Assembly: GCF_900452395.1 (NCBI RefSeq)
Contig: NZ_UGNV01000001.1
Span: forward strand, 3,087,501 to 3,151,500
Reading direction: 5' to 3'
Length of the DNA stretch: 64,000 nucleotides
DNA from: Legionella beliardensis
GTDB lineage: Bacteria; Pseudomonadota; Gammaproteobacteria; Legionellales; Legionellaceae
Of the stretch, positions 1-8,979 are shown piece after piece. Under the pieces are notes generated by a model. That model was given only the letters and a program-made list of their open reading frames with translations, searched no databases and was not told the origin of the DNA. The translations under genes were made by a program, and so were the position numbers. How positions within the stretch are numbered: position 1 is the stretch's first letter; every line of letters starts with the position of its first letter.

Positions 1-584
1 ATCGGATTGGACATGGTATGCATCTCATAGAAAAATACACAACGATGCAACAAATAGTTTACCGTCACCCAATGCTATTAACAATGTTACGGGGGATAGG
101 ATTTAAAAGACCAATTTGTCATTTAAGCGTTTACATTCCTAAGTATCCTCATGGTGCAGGCAGTGAAGTCAGGCCGCACCAAGAATCAACCTTTGCTTAT
201 ACAGAGCCTACTTCAGTTGTTGTTTTATGGCTAGCCCTAGAGGATGCTTGTATAGAAAATGCGTGTATGTATGGCATTATAGGTAGTAATAATTGGCCTT
301 TAAAGTGGGTTTCCCGAGTTAATCTCCATGCTAAGACAAGACAATTTGAGCAACTTAATGAGGTTTATATACCTGATTTTGAAGCAGAAAATGATTATTA
401 TACTCCGTTAGAAGTTAAAGCAGGAGATGCATTATTATTTCATGGTAATTTTATTCATTGCAGCCCAGTAAATCATTCAAACTACTCCCGCAAAGCCTTG
501 TCTTTTCAATTTATTGAAACATTTGAAACGCATTATCCTGTTAGTAATTGGTTGCAGTTTCCCAATCATTTTTATTTATATTAA
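1..584 (+). CDS. Phytanoyl-CoA dioxygenase (PhyH) family protein, 5' end outside the window
   Basis: The frame is open to the left edge, so the gene begins outside; the first ATG at 18 is probably internal because the upstream codons (RIGHG) continue a PhyH-like IGHxxH segment. PhyH enzymes are Fe(II)/2-oxoglutarate oxygenases. An iron-binding H-x-E (PHQES) is visible about 57 residues into the visible part, followed by a TEP...W.A.EDA..ENACM stretch and a distal LLFHGNFIHCS histidine with a downstream Ser-Arg, in the order expected for PHYHD1-type proteins. The visible part is about 193 codons against roughly 280 for the family. A methyltransferase gene follows after 22 bp, so the two may be co-transcribed. 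The substrate cannot be told from sequence. Confidence 0.8.
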   Translation, partial: RIGHGMHLIEKYTTMQQIVYRHPMLLTMLRGIGFKRPICHLSVYIPKYPHGAGSEVRPHQESTFAYTEPTSVVVLWLALEDACIENACMYGIIGSNNWPLKWVSRVNLHAKTRQFEQLNEVYIPDFEAENDYYTPLEVKAGDALLFHGNFIHCSPVNHSNYSRKALSFQFIETFETHYPVSNWLQFPNHFYLY

Positions 585-606
585 ATTTAAATTCTAGGAA
601 AATAAA

Positions 607-1413
607 ATGGTAATGTACGATAGCAACGAATTTTTTAAAACCTATTTTAATAATGCAAGTGAAAAATCTCTTCTTATTGAGTTAATGTATACTCGTTTTT
701 TCCCACCTAAACATACTCTAGATATTTTGGATTTAGGTTGCCACGATGGCGCATTAATTAAAAAAATAATTGCCGCTTATGAAGATAGAATGCCACCAAA
801 AGTTACTTTAACTGGCGTAGAGCCAAGTCTAGAGGCTTCAATAAGGTATGCAGAAAATCACTTTAATATCCCTGTTCAAACTCATACCTTTATTGGTACT
901 GCTGAGAATTATTTTACTCAAAATACTGACGGAAAATATTTTGATTGGGTAATCGCTTCGCAATGCCTTTATTGGTCTTCGGATTTACTCTATATAATTA
1001 AACAAATAGCCGATTGTGGCGAATCAGGTTTAATTGTATTTAGAGGGCATCGTGGCATTTATGAAATTCAATCGCGTTTCAAATTTTATATAGGAAACCC
1101 AAATGAACAATTTTATACCGCAGATAATATAGAAGCAGCATTAATTAGCCTAACTATTCCTTATGAAAAGCAAGTTGAAACGACCTCTATCCAATTGCCG
1201 CCGCAAGGTAGTCTAGAAATGAAATGGTTAATTGCTTTTTTTCTACAACAAAATGATAAGGATATGGATAATAATATTTGTCAGGAAGTTGAGGCTTGGA
1301 TTTTGGCAAAAAATTCAGAAAAAATAATTCATGAAGTCTGTTTTTTTTGGTTGGGTAAAGCAAGAGACAAGATTAATACTAAATCATGTGCTGTTACGAA
1401 AGTCTTCTTGTGA
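607..1413 (+). CDS. Class I SAM-dependent methyltransferase
   Basis: The 268-residue product carries motif I (DILDLGCHDGALIKKI, about residues 39-54) and an acidic motif II (TGVEPS, about 76-81), followed by FDWVIASQCLYW, which fits motif IV. These are the SAM-binding signatures of Rossmann-fold methyltransferases; the acceptor is unknown. The ATG at 607 follows an AGGAAA ribosome-binding site and is 22 bp from the PhyH-like gene, so an operon is likely. A second ATG lies two codons downstream. A small-molecule tailoring role next to a dioxygenase is plausible but only inferred. Confidence 0.8.
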   Translation: MVMYDSNEFFKTYFNNASEKSLLIELMYTRFFPPKHTLDILDLGCHDGALIKKIIAAYEDRMPPKVTLTGVEPSLEASIRYAENHFNIPVQTHTFIGTAENYFTQNTDGKYFDWVIASQCLYWSSDLLYIIKQIADCGESGLIVFRGHRGIYEIQSRFKFYIGNPNEQFYTADNIEAALISLTIPYEKQVETTSIQLPPQGSLEMKWLIAFFLQQNDKDMDNNICQEVEAWILAKNSEKIIHEVCFFWLGKARDKINTKSCAVTKVFL

Positions 1414-1526
1414 GTTACACTTATCCTATTTTTAAAGCAACAGGCTTTATGAGTGATTTAACTTCTTATCGAAACTCAAGCTCAAGGTAAATAAAAAGGG
1501 CCACATACTTCTGTATGACTGAATCG

Positions 1527-1587
1527 TTAGCAAAATATCGTGCCTAATAAATAAGAATTTAATTTAGGCACGATAGAGAATTGCTAA
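1527..1587 (+). terminator. Extended hairpin between convergent genes
   Basis: The inner arms 1537-1546 and 1565-1574 are perfect complements (ATCGTGCCTA / TAGGCACGAT). An outer pair, TTAGCAA at 1527-1533 and TTGCTAA at 1581-1587, lengthens the structure, and a T-rich stretch follows on the + strand. It lies between the methyltransferase gene and the stop codon of the thaumatin-like gene, so it can end transcripts arriving from the left. Confidence 0.6.
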
Positions 1588-1593
1588 TTATTT

Positions 1594-3138
1594 TTAGAAG
1601 GCCGGAAAATATAAGACGCCACCACTATTAACTAATCCTTGACAATCTTTAATAGCAGGCCAAGTTAAGCTCTCGCCTTTAAGCGTCACGGGGCATCTAC
1701 GTATTATCTTCGTTGTGCCTGTAATTTCTATTGTGGTAACACCCTGCGCTAGCTGGACTGTTTTATTAGGGGAATCCCACCTAATAACTTGGTTATTAAT
1801 AGTTACCGACATCCCTCTAGGAATGCCTAAAATATACGAAGTTGAAGGCTTATCACCAAGGTATCGAATGCTTTTAGCGGTATTATCAAATGCTAACTTA
1901 GAACATAAATCACCACTTGCACCTGAGGCTTGCTGTTGCGTATTAACATTGACATTACAAAATGAATTAGGAGTACCTGTTAAAGAAATGGTAGAACCAT
2001 TTTTAATTAACACGACTTGATTATTACTGACTAATTTGCCATCTACTTGTAGGCTAACCCCAGTTGGAATAAACATAGTCATTGAAACAGAAGGCACGGT
2101 AGGATTGGAATTAGGACAAAAAACGACTTCAAATTGAGTCTGGGCACCACATCGAGCTAACCCTTTTGCATCATCATAAGCATAAGTATAAGCATCGCAT
2201 TGCTGCTTTGTATGCACCGAGATTGAATATGCGCTATTAGGGGCTACTCCTGCACTACAAGCTTCAGAAGATACAGGCGGGGTTGGGCAACAATACATTT
2301 GAGCTTGTGGTGACGGCGGCGTTAACCCACCAAGAATATCGCTCCATCCACCAGCCCGATTACCATTTTCACTACCTTGGGCAGTTGTCATTTTTGCACA
2401 TGGACTAAAGCAACCAATAGGTGCTTGCGTCACTCTATCAACCCACTGTAAATTGACATGGGTTACATCAATACCGTTAATCGTATTAAACCTACCATTG
2501 GTTGACAGATTTTCATCTCTTGGGCAAAAATCGACAGATAATTTACTACAATTAACCCCGGGATTTGTTATGACTTGGCCTGTCACTATATCCTTACAAG
2601 AAGACTCGTCCTTTTTTACAACAATGTTGTAAGGTAATGTATAACCATCAACAGCAGACCCATTCCACCACGTCTCGGTATTAAGGTGGGTAGAAGGGGC
2701 ACTTGGGTTAGTAGCACATAAATTCGGATTTTTATCAAAAATTGCTTGTAAACAACCCCATGTTGCTTCAAATTTACTGTTAATATCTGGGGCAAAGGGG
2801 CCGTGCTGAATACCCCTTGCTATCGCATCAGGGACAGCAGTAGACTCGCCTAATCGGCAATCATAACCATATTGATTACAATTAACTTTTGGCCAAAATC
2901 GGGTGGCAGCAAGCCCAATATCGGGAATAGTATAATCATAAGCTTGCCCTTGCGGGATTTGAACAACGATAGGATCTTGAGTGGTATGAATATAATCTTG
3001 TTGTATCCAGATAGGATTATTACATTGATTAGTAATCCTTAATCTACTCGTTTGCTCTGAAGTGGGTGGAACGACGCCGGCAAAAGCTGCTTTTGTAAAA
3101 AAGATTAGTCCTAACAACAATATTTTTTTTATTGTCAT
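1594..3138 (-). CDS. Secreted thaumatin-like protein with C-terminal extension
   Basis: The 514-residue protein starts with a clear signal peptide (MTIKKILLLGLIFFTKAAFA) after a GGGGTAAG ribosome-binding site. It is Cys-rich and has the thaumatin/PR-5 hallmarks: an N-terminal TNQCNNPIWIQ strand, CSKLSVDFCP, CFSPCAK, YCCPTPP, and near residue 310 CDAYTYAYDDAKG followed by a closing F.VVFCP. Plant thaumatins are about 200-230 residues; here the fold is stretched by insertions and followed by about 170 extra residues with two CP/CS disulphide-like pairs. Thaumatin domains can bind glucans. Its job here is unknown; export across the inner membrane is the only firm inference. Spacing suggests a single-gene transcript. 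Confidence 0.75.
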   Translation of the reverse strand: MTIKKILLLGLIFFTKAAFAGVVPPTSEQTSRLRITNQCNNPIWIQQDYIHTTQDPIVVQIPQGQAYDYTIPDIGLAATRFWPKVNCNQYGYDCRLGESTAVPDAIARGIQHGPFAPDINSKFEATWGCLQAIFDKNPNLCATNPSAPSTHLNTETWWNGSAVDGYTLPYNIVVKKDESSCKDIVTGQVITNPGVNCSKLSVDFCPRDENLSTNGRFNTINGIDVTHVNLQWVDRVTQAPIGCFSPCAKMTTAQGSENGNRAGGWSDILGGLTPPSPQAQMYCCPTPPVSSEACSAGVAPNSAYSISVHTKQQCDAYTYAYDDAKGLARCGAQTQFEVVFCPNSNPTVPSVSMTMFIPTGVSLQVDGKLVSNNQVVLIKNGSTISLTGTPNSFCNVNVNTQQQASGASGDLCSKLAFDNTAKSIRYLGDKPSTSYILGIPRGMSVTINNQVIRWDSPNKTVQLAQGVTTIEITGTTKIIRRCPVTLKGESLTWPAIKDCQGLVNSGGVLYFPAF

Positions 3139-3240
3139 ATCTTACCCCATTTTTATTATTAGTGTGCTTTTAATATATAGCACTATCTTAACAAAACCGC
3201 ATAGGAGGTAGTCCACTTACTTCTATGATTATAATAAAGT

Positions 3241-3269
3241 TTGTCTAATAGCAGAAAGCTTTGTAAAAT
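3241..3269 (+). promoter_or_regulatory. Sigma-70-like promoter for the small coiled-coil gene
   Basis: TTGTCT (3241-3246) and TAAAAT (3264-3269) are separated by 17 bp and lie 32 bp upstream of the start codon at 3302, which has its own AAAGGTGAT ribosome-binding site. This is a by-eye match only. Confidence 0.4.
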
Positions 3270-3301
3270 AATTTTGTATTTTAATAAAAGGTGATATTCA
3301 T

Positions 3302-3517
3302 ATGAGATCAAAAATTGAAGAAGAGCTAAGTAAAGCAAAAGAAAGATATGAAGCATACCAAGAAGAGGCAAAAGGTTATGACGGCAGAGATCCAGCTGAG
3401 CGCTATTTATTTTTTATGGGAGTAAACCAATTAATTGATGGTACATCTCAAGAGATATGTCGATTAGAAAATGAGCTAAAACAATGCGATAACACAAATT
3501 CTACTAATACACCATAA
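3302..3517 (+). CDS. Small charged coiled-coil protein of unknown function
   Basis: This 71-residue product is not recognised. It is highly charged, with heptad-like Leu/Ile/Ala spacing in residues 1-25 and again near 50-63, suggesting a helical hairpin or coiled coil; no signal peptide or membrane segment is present. A good AAAGGTGAT ribosome-binding site sits 6-8 bp upstream of the ATG and a plausible promoter lies further up, so the gene is probably real. It stands alone between two minus-strand genes. An antisense open frame (3183-3371, minus) overlaps it but lacks these signals. Confidence 0.6.
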   Translation: MRSKIEEELSKAKERYEAYQEEAKGYDGRDPAERYLFFMGVNQLIDGTSQEICRLENELKQCDNTNSTNTP

Positions 3518-3745
3518 TATTCCTTATAAAATATACTAAATGTAAACTAAGCCTCAGTGAAACTATATCTGTAATTGAGCTAGCTAAAAAAAATCACAGA
3601 CATTGATGCTCTCATCATTCAGGGAAGAAGATGATATAATTCTTAGGACAGCTATTACTTCACCCCAAAAAGGTGTTTTCTCACTTAACTCGCTGATAAC
3701 TTGAGGACGTTTTTCCTGCAAGTAAACCATGAGATTACAGAGGGT

Positions 3746-5497
3746 TTAAATGAGCTTAGTATTAGAGGCTAAATCATTTGGCTCTGCTTGCGCTCTATCT
3801 TCAGAAGACCTTAACTCACTAGATTGTAGTTTAATCGCTTTAAATTTTTGTATTTGTTCATCTAACTGCCCCATTCCCTTTACAATAGTATATCCTTTAT
3901 GTCGAAGCGGAGCAGCAGGGGCTTGATGCAAGAATGCTGGCGTCAATAAATTAACTAAGTTTAATACATAGCGTTTAATTTGACTTGATAAGCTGCCTGT
4001 GTCTTTTTTGAGGATGTCAAAGCCACTACCATAAAGATCATAAGTCTGTTCTAGGGACTTTTTTAAAGCTGTCATTTTACTTGTGTAACATATTACTTTA
4101 TCGCTCCCAGAGCTGTTAACGTGTTCTGCTGCCCGTAAGGCTGAATTAACGACATTGGCTTGTAAAATAACGTTGTTTATCTCTTCAGTGGCATTGTATG
4201 TATCTGAAGAAAACAAGCATCTCCTATTTCCTTGTCTTATGGCGCTCACGACTTCTCTTTTATCAGCTTGAGTAATACAATCTTGTTTATCGCCAAAAAA
4301 TGAATCGGTGTCTTTTTTTTCTGCACGCTTAGCTAGAGTTTGTCTATATTTTTTTAATACCCCAACTTGCTCTTGATACATTGCTTCTATTTTTTCGCCA
4401 ACGGCTTGATATAGTTCAGGATTTTTTTTTAATAATTCTTGCAAGTCCCTTCTTCCTGAAAGAATTTGTCCTACGAAATAGTTAACCGTATTTTCTTGCT
4501 GGTCTTTTTTTAAGTTAGAATAATTTGCTATAGCGTGTTGTATTGGAGCCCGTTTCTTTAAATCATTTTCAACCATGGAAAATCTTAAAAAGAGCTGCTG
4601 TTTAGCTTCTGGATATTTATCTGGATTATCAGCAATTTTTTCAACCATTTTGCGTAAAACATCTTGATAAGTATATTCTTGCTCGCCTATTTTAATTTTT
4701 TTATTACTATGGATAGCCGCTTCTAAGTGAATTCTATCCCAAATAAAATGACCTAGATCTTTATCTAAAACTAAGTTAGGGTCAACGAGAAAGCGTTCAC
4801 AAAAATTATCTAAATTAGCTGGAATTCCCTCTTCATTTAGTTTTTCATTAACTTTTAAACTTAAATTTTGAAAACCTGCATCAGCTTGCAAAACTAACGG
4901 ACCTTTTTTATTTATACCGGCTTGAATGAGCTCTTCAATTTGTTGAGGATTTTGACTTACTATATTAATGGTAGAGACGATGACTTCAAACTGTTCTTTT
5001 AATGGCGTTTCATAGAGTTTAGATTCATTGTCAGCTTCAATATCCGCCTTTGTAGTATTTGTAGCTTGCGCAATACTATTAACAATTCTAAGCGTGTTTT
5101 CTTGATAAGATTGTTGATTATCCTTAGATTTTTGTACGCTATCGACACCAGGCAGCTCATTATTGGGTAGTAACTTAATGGCTAGTAAGCCATGATTAAA
5201 TCCATAGTAAATAACATCTTTAATAAAGCTTGAAGTGCCATCGTTTCGATAAGTTTTTTCGTTATCGGTTGGATTTTTTTGTGTAAAAAGGTAGCGAATA
5301 ACATCAGGCGTCAATAAATCAGCAACTCTTGCATCAAGAAGAATCATACGATTAAGAGCGTCTGCACCATGCCATTTTTTATTAGAGTAGTCTTCATCGC
5401 AAATTGTTACAATTTGGTCAATTTTGCTTTTTATATCTGGTGTTAAAAGTATAGGCGGAAGTTTTTTTAATTGATCAAGAATTTCAGTAATTTGCAT
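3746..5497 (-). CDS. Large unrecognised protein, candidate type IV effector
   Basis: The 583-residue protein is soluble by inspection (no signal peptide or clear membrane span), mostly helical and rich in Lys, Glu, Asn and Gln, with stretches such as QEQVGVLKKYRQTLAKRAEK that could form coiled coils. I recognise no domain. The C-terminus (about the last 30 residues) is rich in Glu and Ser and ends NDLASNTKLI, compatible with an E-block-type Dot/Icm translocation signal, though this is weak evidence. The ATG at 5497 has an AGGTT ribosome-binding site. It is flanked by long AT-rich non-coding DNA. No PmrA-type site with correct 11-bp spacing was seen upstream. Confidence 0.6.
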   Translation of the reverse strand: MQITEILDQLKKLPPILLTPDIKSKIDQIVTICDEDYSNKKWHGADALNRMILLDARVADLLTPDVIRYLFTQKNPTDNEKTYRNDGTSSFIKDVIYYGFNHGLLAIKLLPNNELPGVDSVQKSKDNQQSYQENTLRIVNSIAQATNTTKADIEADNESKLYETPLKEQFEVIVSTINIVSQNPQQIEELIQAGINKKGPLVLQADAGFQNLSLKVNEKLNEEGIPANLDNFCERFLVDPNLVLDKDLGHFIWDRIHLEAAIHSNKKIKIGEQEYTYQDVLRKMVEKIADNPDKYPEAKQQLFLRFSMVENDLKKRAPIQHAIANYSNLKKDQQENTVNYFVGQILSGRRDLQELLKKNPELYQAVGEKIEAMYQEQVGVLKKYRQTLAKRAEKKDTDSFFGDKQDCITQADKREVVSAIRQGNRRCLFSSDTYNATEEINNVILQANVVNSALRAAEHVNSSGSDKVICYTSKMTALKKSLEQTYDLYGSGFDILKKDTGSLSSQIKRYVLNLVNLLTPAFLHQAPAAPLRHKGYTIVKGMGQLDEQIQKFKAIKLQSSELRSSEDRAQAEPNDLASNTKLI

Positions 5498-5854
5498 AGA
5501 TACAACCTAAAATGATTGATAATTGGATTAAATTACTACCATTATAAACCATTAAGTTCTATTTATGTTATATTTTAACAAAAATTAATCTATTTGATTA
5601 TTTTATAATTATTATAAAGCCATTTTATAAAGCCGAGCTCAGGTATGTTATTTCTTTAATGTTCTAATCAGCCAGTATTTATCAGCATTCTATGAATTAA
5701 CTAGATTAGTTAACCTTGAAACTTTCTTAAAGAAAAGTTTATAGATTAATGTAAAATATAGTTTTTATGCTTCTGCAAGGCGAGGTACTTAGAGTAGTTA
5801 TTCCTAATAAAACCATTAAAATCAGTGAAGCCCTGAAAATTATGTATAATCATC
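5498..5854. other. AT-rich stretch without a confident gene
   Basis: This stretch separates the large minus-strand gene from the dioxygenase remnant. It is AT-rich and contains only short frames. A minus-strand frame starting with GTG (5746-5943) has no ribosome-binding site and overlaps the remnant. A plus-strand frame of about 38 codons ending near 5875 could be more of the decayed gene but shows no recognisable motif. Confidence 0.4.
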
Positions 5855-6206
5855 GTGCCTTCAAAAACCCAGATTGATTTCATACAATCAGCCATTAAAG
5901 TACCATTATTTAAACGCTCTATGCTTTCAGGAGGTAAAATCACTAATTATCGCAATAACAGCTTGGAGGCTGAAAACAGCTTTTACCATGCTAGAACCTA
6001 TTTTTGCGCTCTTGATAATTTTTTGCAATCAAGCCTTTTTATAATAATTATTTGCAATGCATACACAAATAGTTAAGGGTATTATTGGAAATAAATTAGG
6101 GACGGGAGGTGCCTATACCGCAGAAGAATTAATAAAAAATAAAAAAATGGCTTTTGATGATATAACCGATTTAATTACCTTACTTATCCCTAAACAAGCG
6201 ATTTAA
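5855..6206 (+). pseudogene. Frameshifted C-terminal remnant of a tryptophan 2,3-dioxygenase-superfamily gene
   Basis: From 6057 one frame reads QIVKGIIGNKLGTGG followed by AYTAEELI and ends LITLLIPKQAI with a stop at 6204-6206. IG.K.GTGG is the haem-pocket loop signature of tryptophan dioxygenases, and a terminal L..LIP is also typical of them. Upstream, a different frame (5855-6076) reads HARTYFCALDNFLQSSL, a good match to the helix preceding that loop, then stops at 6074-6076. The break between frames lies near 6063-6070. No N-terminal two-thirds is readable. The remnant ends 11 bp before the NRPS-like gene, so the intact ancestor was probably its operon partner. A short real gene starting at 6057 is possible but would lack the catalytic core. 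Confidence 0.5.
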
Positions 6207-6217
6207 GATTTTCACTT

Positions 6218-8806
6218 ATGTTAAATAGCAATCCATTCAAAACATTCCATCACTTTTTTGAAGAAAAAGTTCATGCCTATCCCCATCATTTAGCTGTTGT
6301 TGATGCTGATGGCACTCTCATTAGCTACCATGATCTTAATATTAAAATTAATCAGCTAGCCCAGTATCTTTTGAAAAAAAAATTACCTAAAGAAGCAAGA
6401 ATAGGGGTCTTTCTAAATAATTCTATTGATTTTATTGTCAGTATTTTAGCTATTTTGAAATCAGGTCTGGCTTATGTGCCGTTAGATCCTAACTTGCCAC
6501 TCCAAAGACTAAACTATTTTATAGAAAACAGCCAAACACAGCACATCATCACAAACTATCAATTACACCATCAACTTGCTGATCAAGGCCATATTGATGT
6601 AATTAATTTAGACAAAATAAGGGAGGGGTTATATTCGCTTGCTGCAGAAAATTTAAATTTACCTATTGATCGCAACCAATTAGCCTACATCATTTACACA
6701 TCTGGCTCTACAGGTCTACCTAAAGGTGTCGCAATTGAGCACAAAGGATTGCCTTATTGTATGCTAGCAGCACATAAATTCTTAGAAGTGACTACCCAAG
6801 ATAGAATAGCTCTTTATGCACCAATTAGTTTTGATGCAAATCTTTGGCAAATTATGCTGGCTTTGGGACGCGGTGCCACATTATACGTAATACCCCACGA
6901 AATACGCCTAAACCCTCAGGCATTAGGTCATTATTATAATATCAATAGCTTATCTATAGCGGTATTTACGCCATCATTACTCAATAAATTAGATCCAGCA
7001 TGCTTTTACTCTTTGCGAGTAATCTTAACGACAGGCGAGCATGTTTCTAAGCATATTTTAAACAAATGGCATCAGCCTACTAAATTAATTATTAATGGAT
7101 ATGGGCCTACAGAAGTCACGATAGCCACGTCCCTAGGAATCTATGATCCGAAATCAGTCGTTCATGTGGGAAAAGCGCATGAAGGCTTGGAGGCATTTAT
7201 TTTAGATACTTGTTTAAACCCAGTGGAGATAGGTTGTATAGGTGAATTATACTTAGCAGGAGAAGGCTTAGCTCGTGGATATTGGGGTTTAGAACTAGAA
7301 TCTTTAAATAATGAGAAATTTTTAACCATAAAACATCCCGATCATGATAATAATACCGTTAGGGTATTTAGAACACATGATTTAGCAAAATTTTTGCCCA
7401 ATAAAAATATAGTAATTAAAGGAAGAGTAGATCGGCAAGTAAAGGTTCACGGCCAATTAGTTAGCCCTGAAGAAATAGAAAAAATAGTACACGATTTTTC
7501 TGAAGAAATAACAGAAGTGTATGTCGATATTGTTTTTGCAGCTAATCAGTTAACACGAATAAATGCCTATCTTTGTGTCACAAACTTTTCTTTATCGTTA
7601 ATTGCACTAGATCATTACTTAAAGAAAAAACTCCCCCACTACATGATTCCAAGTGGTTTTGGTTTACTGGCATCATTTCCTATAACGCATCATGGTAAAA
7701 TTGATTTTACAACCTTACGAGCTACAGTACTGAAACGAATCCACAGAGAAGACATTATTACGCCAAGAAATGAGGCAGAAAAGTTTTTATTTTCCATTTG
7801 GCAGCAGGTTTTAAACACTAACGACTTCGGTATTAATACCCATTTTGATAACTTAGGTGGAACCTCTCTAGCGTTTCTTACTTTATTGACGCAAGTCGCA
7901 AAGAAATATTCAGACAAGCTAAGCGCTATGTCATTTTCTGAGTTTCAACTAAAGCCTACAATTGCTGCATTAGCTAGAAAAATAAACAGGTTATCTGATG
8001 ATAATAATCCTTTAGTAGAAATACAGCCTGGTAAAAAAACCAAACAAGCTATTTTTTTCATTCACGATGTCACAGGAAATATTCAAGTAAATGACTTAAA
8101 ATTTCATTTAGGTCCTAATTTTCCTATTTATGGTCTCAAAGCACGTGGCTTAAAAAATTTGCTGGATATGGACGAGACCATAGAGGAAATGGCATTAGAT
8201 TATATGAAATTAATTAGAGAAAAGCAGGATGAGGGACCTTATTTCATTGCGGGTTGGTCAGCTGGAGGCATTATTGCCTATGAAATAACAAATAGGTTTT
8301 TGTTGCAAGGTGAACAAGTAACACTTTGCATGATAGACTCCATTGCCCCCCATTATTTACAAAACCTGCCGCCTGAATTGTATACGCAAGAAACGAAAGC
8401 CTTGATACAAGCTTTAACAAAAATTTTGGGCCTCGCAACAGAAAGTCATTTTCTTGAAAAGCTCTCTACCTTATACAAAGAAGAGCAAATTGATTATGCG
8501 TTTAATGAAATACTAGAATTAGTTAACATCCAAGAGAAGCAATTAAATGTTCCAGCGCATGATGCAAGAACTTGGTTATCAATTGCCCAAAAAATTTATT
8601 TGGCTATTAATAGGTATGCAAGCCAGCTTATTTTAAATAATAACATCACCCTTCTTGTTGCGTCGCAAACCGCGAAACGTATTGGCCATCCTTCTTTAGG
8701 ATGGGCATTTGAATCTAAAAATATTTATACGCTAGATACAGATCATTTCGGCATCATAAGACATAAAACCATGGCACAGTATTTAAGCAGCCTTTATAAG
8801 CTCTAG
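6218..8806 (+). CDS. Single-module NRPS-like enzyme, adenylation-thiolation-thioesterase
   Basis: The 862-residue enzyme has A, T and TE domains and no condensation domain. Adenylation motifs: A3 YTSGSTGLPKGV (about 159-170), A5 NGYGPTE (about 292-298), A7 ELYLAGEGLARGYWG, A8 GRVDRQVKVHG, A10-like HHGKID. The carrier motif LGGTSL places the phosphopantetheine Ser at 550. The thioesterase has GWSAGG (Ser681), Asp707 and His843. Read against GrsA by eye, the specificity pocket is about D-A-W-V-L-T-G-I-A; the Asp at the 235 position suggests an alpha-amino acid rather than an aryl-keto acid, but this is tentative. A-T-TE enzymes can dimerise or release one substrate. A carrier-protein phosphopantetheinyl transferase would be needed elsewhere. 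No strong ribosome-binding site; coupling to the lost upstream gene is likely. Confidence 0.9.
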   Translation: MLNSNPFKTFHHFFEEKVHAYPHHLAVVDADGTLISYHDLNIKINQLAQYLLKKKLPKEARIGVFLNNSIDFIVSILAILKSGLAYVPLDPNLPLQRLNYFIENSQTQHIITNYQLHHQLADQGHIDVINLDKIREGLYSLAAENLNLPIDRNQLAYIIYTSGSTGLPKGVAIEHKGLPYCMLAAHKFLEVTTQDRIALYAPISFDANLWQIMLALGRGATLYVIPHEIRLNPQALGHYYNINSLSIAVFTPSLLNKLDPACFYSLRVILTTGEHVSKHILNKWHQPTKLIINGYGPTEVTIATSLGIYDPKSVVHVGKAHEGLEAFILDTCLNPVEIGCIGELYLAGEGLARGYWGLELESLNNEKFLTIKHPDHDNNTVRVFRTHDLAKFLPNKNIVIKGRVDRQVKVHGQLVSPEEIEKIVHDFSEEITEVYVDIVFAANQLTRINAYLCVTNFSLSLIALDHYLKKKLPHYMIPSGFGLLASFPITHHGKIDFTTLRATVLKRIHREDIITPRNEAEKFLFSIWQQVLNTNDFGINTHFDNLGGTSLAFLTLLTQVAKKYSDKLSAMSFSEFQLKPTIAALARKINRLSDDNNPLVEIQPGKKTKQAIFFIHDVTGNIQVNDLKFHLGPNFPIYGLKARGLKNLLDMDETIEEMALDYMKLIREKQDEGPYFIAGWSAGGIIAYEITNRFLLQGEQVTLCMIDSIAPHYLQNLPPELYTQETKALIQALTKILGLATESHFLEKLSTLYKEEQIDYAFNEILELVNIQEKQLNVPAHDARTWLSIAQKIYLAINRYASQLILNNNITLLVASQTAKRIGHPSLGWAFESKNIYTLDTDHFGIIRHKTMAQYLSSLYKL

Positions 8807-8930
8807 TAGGAGTTCCTCCAGCTGTCTGGGCTACACAAAGACTTTTAGGGCCCTACTAATGAAAGGCCATCATCAATTTCAGTACTGATTTTATTAAAAG
8901 ACACGTTATGCAGCAACAAGATTATAATAA

Positions 8931-8950
8931 TTTAATTTTAGGTTAATATA
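8931..8950 (+). promoter_or_regulatory. PmrA-box-like tandem repeat
   Basis: The sequence TTTAATTTTAGGTTAATATA has two TTAAT cores 11 bp apart, fitting the Legionella/Coxiella PmrA element (cTTAATatT-N2-cTTAATatT, as recalled). A TATAAA at 8959-8964 could be the -10, and the start codon is at 8980. Confidence 0.55.
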
Positions 8951-8979
8951 TTTCTCTTTATAAAAAAAGTAGGCTAATA

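Noticed and set aside
3183-3371. Minus-strand frame overlapping the small coiled-coil gene
   Set aside because: Plus-strand gene has better start signals; the minus frame looks like a hydrophobic shadow with no signal.
5746-5943. Minus-strand 65-codon frame opposite the dioxygenase remnant
   Set aside because: GTG start with no ribosome-binding site, and it lies antisense to readable remnant sequence.
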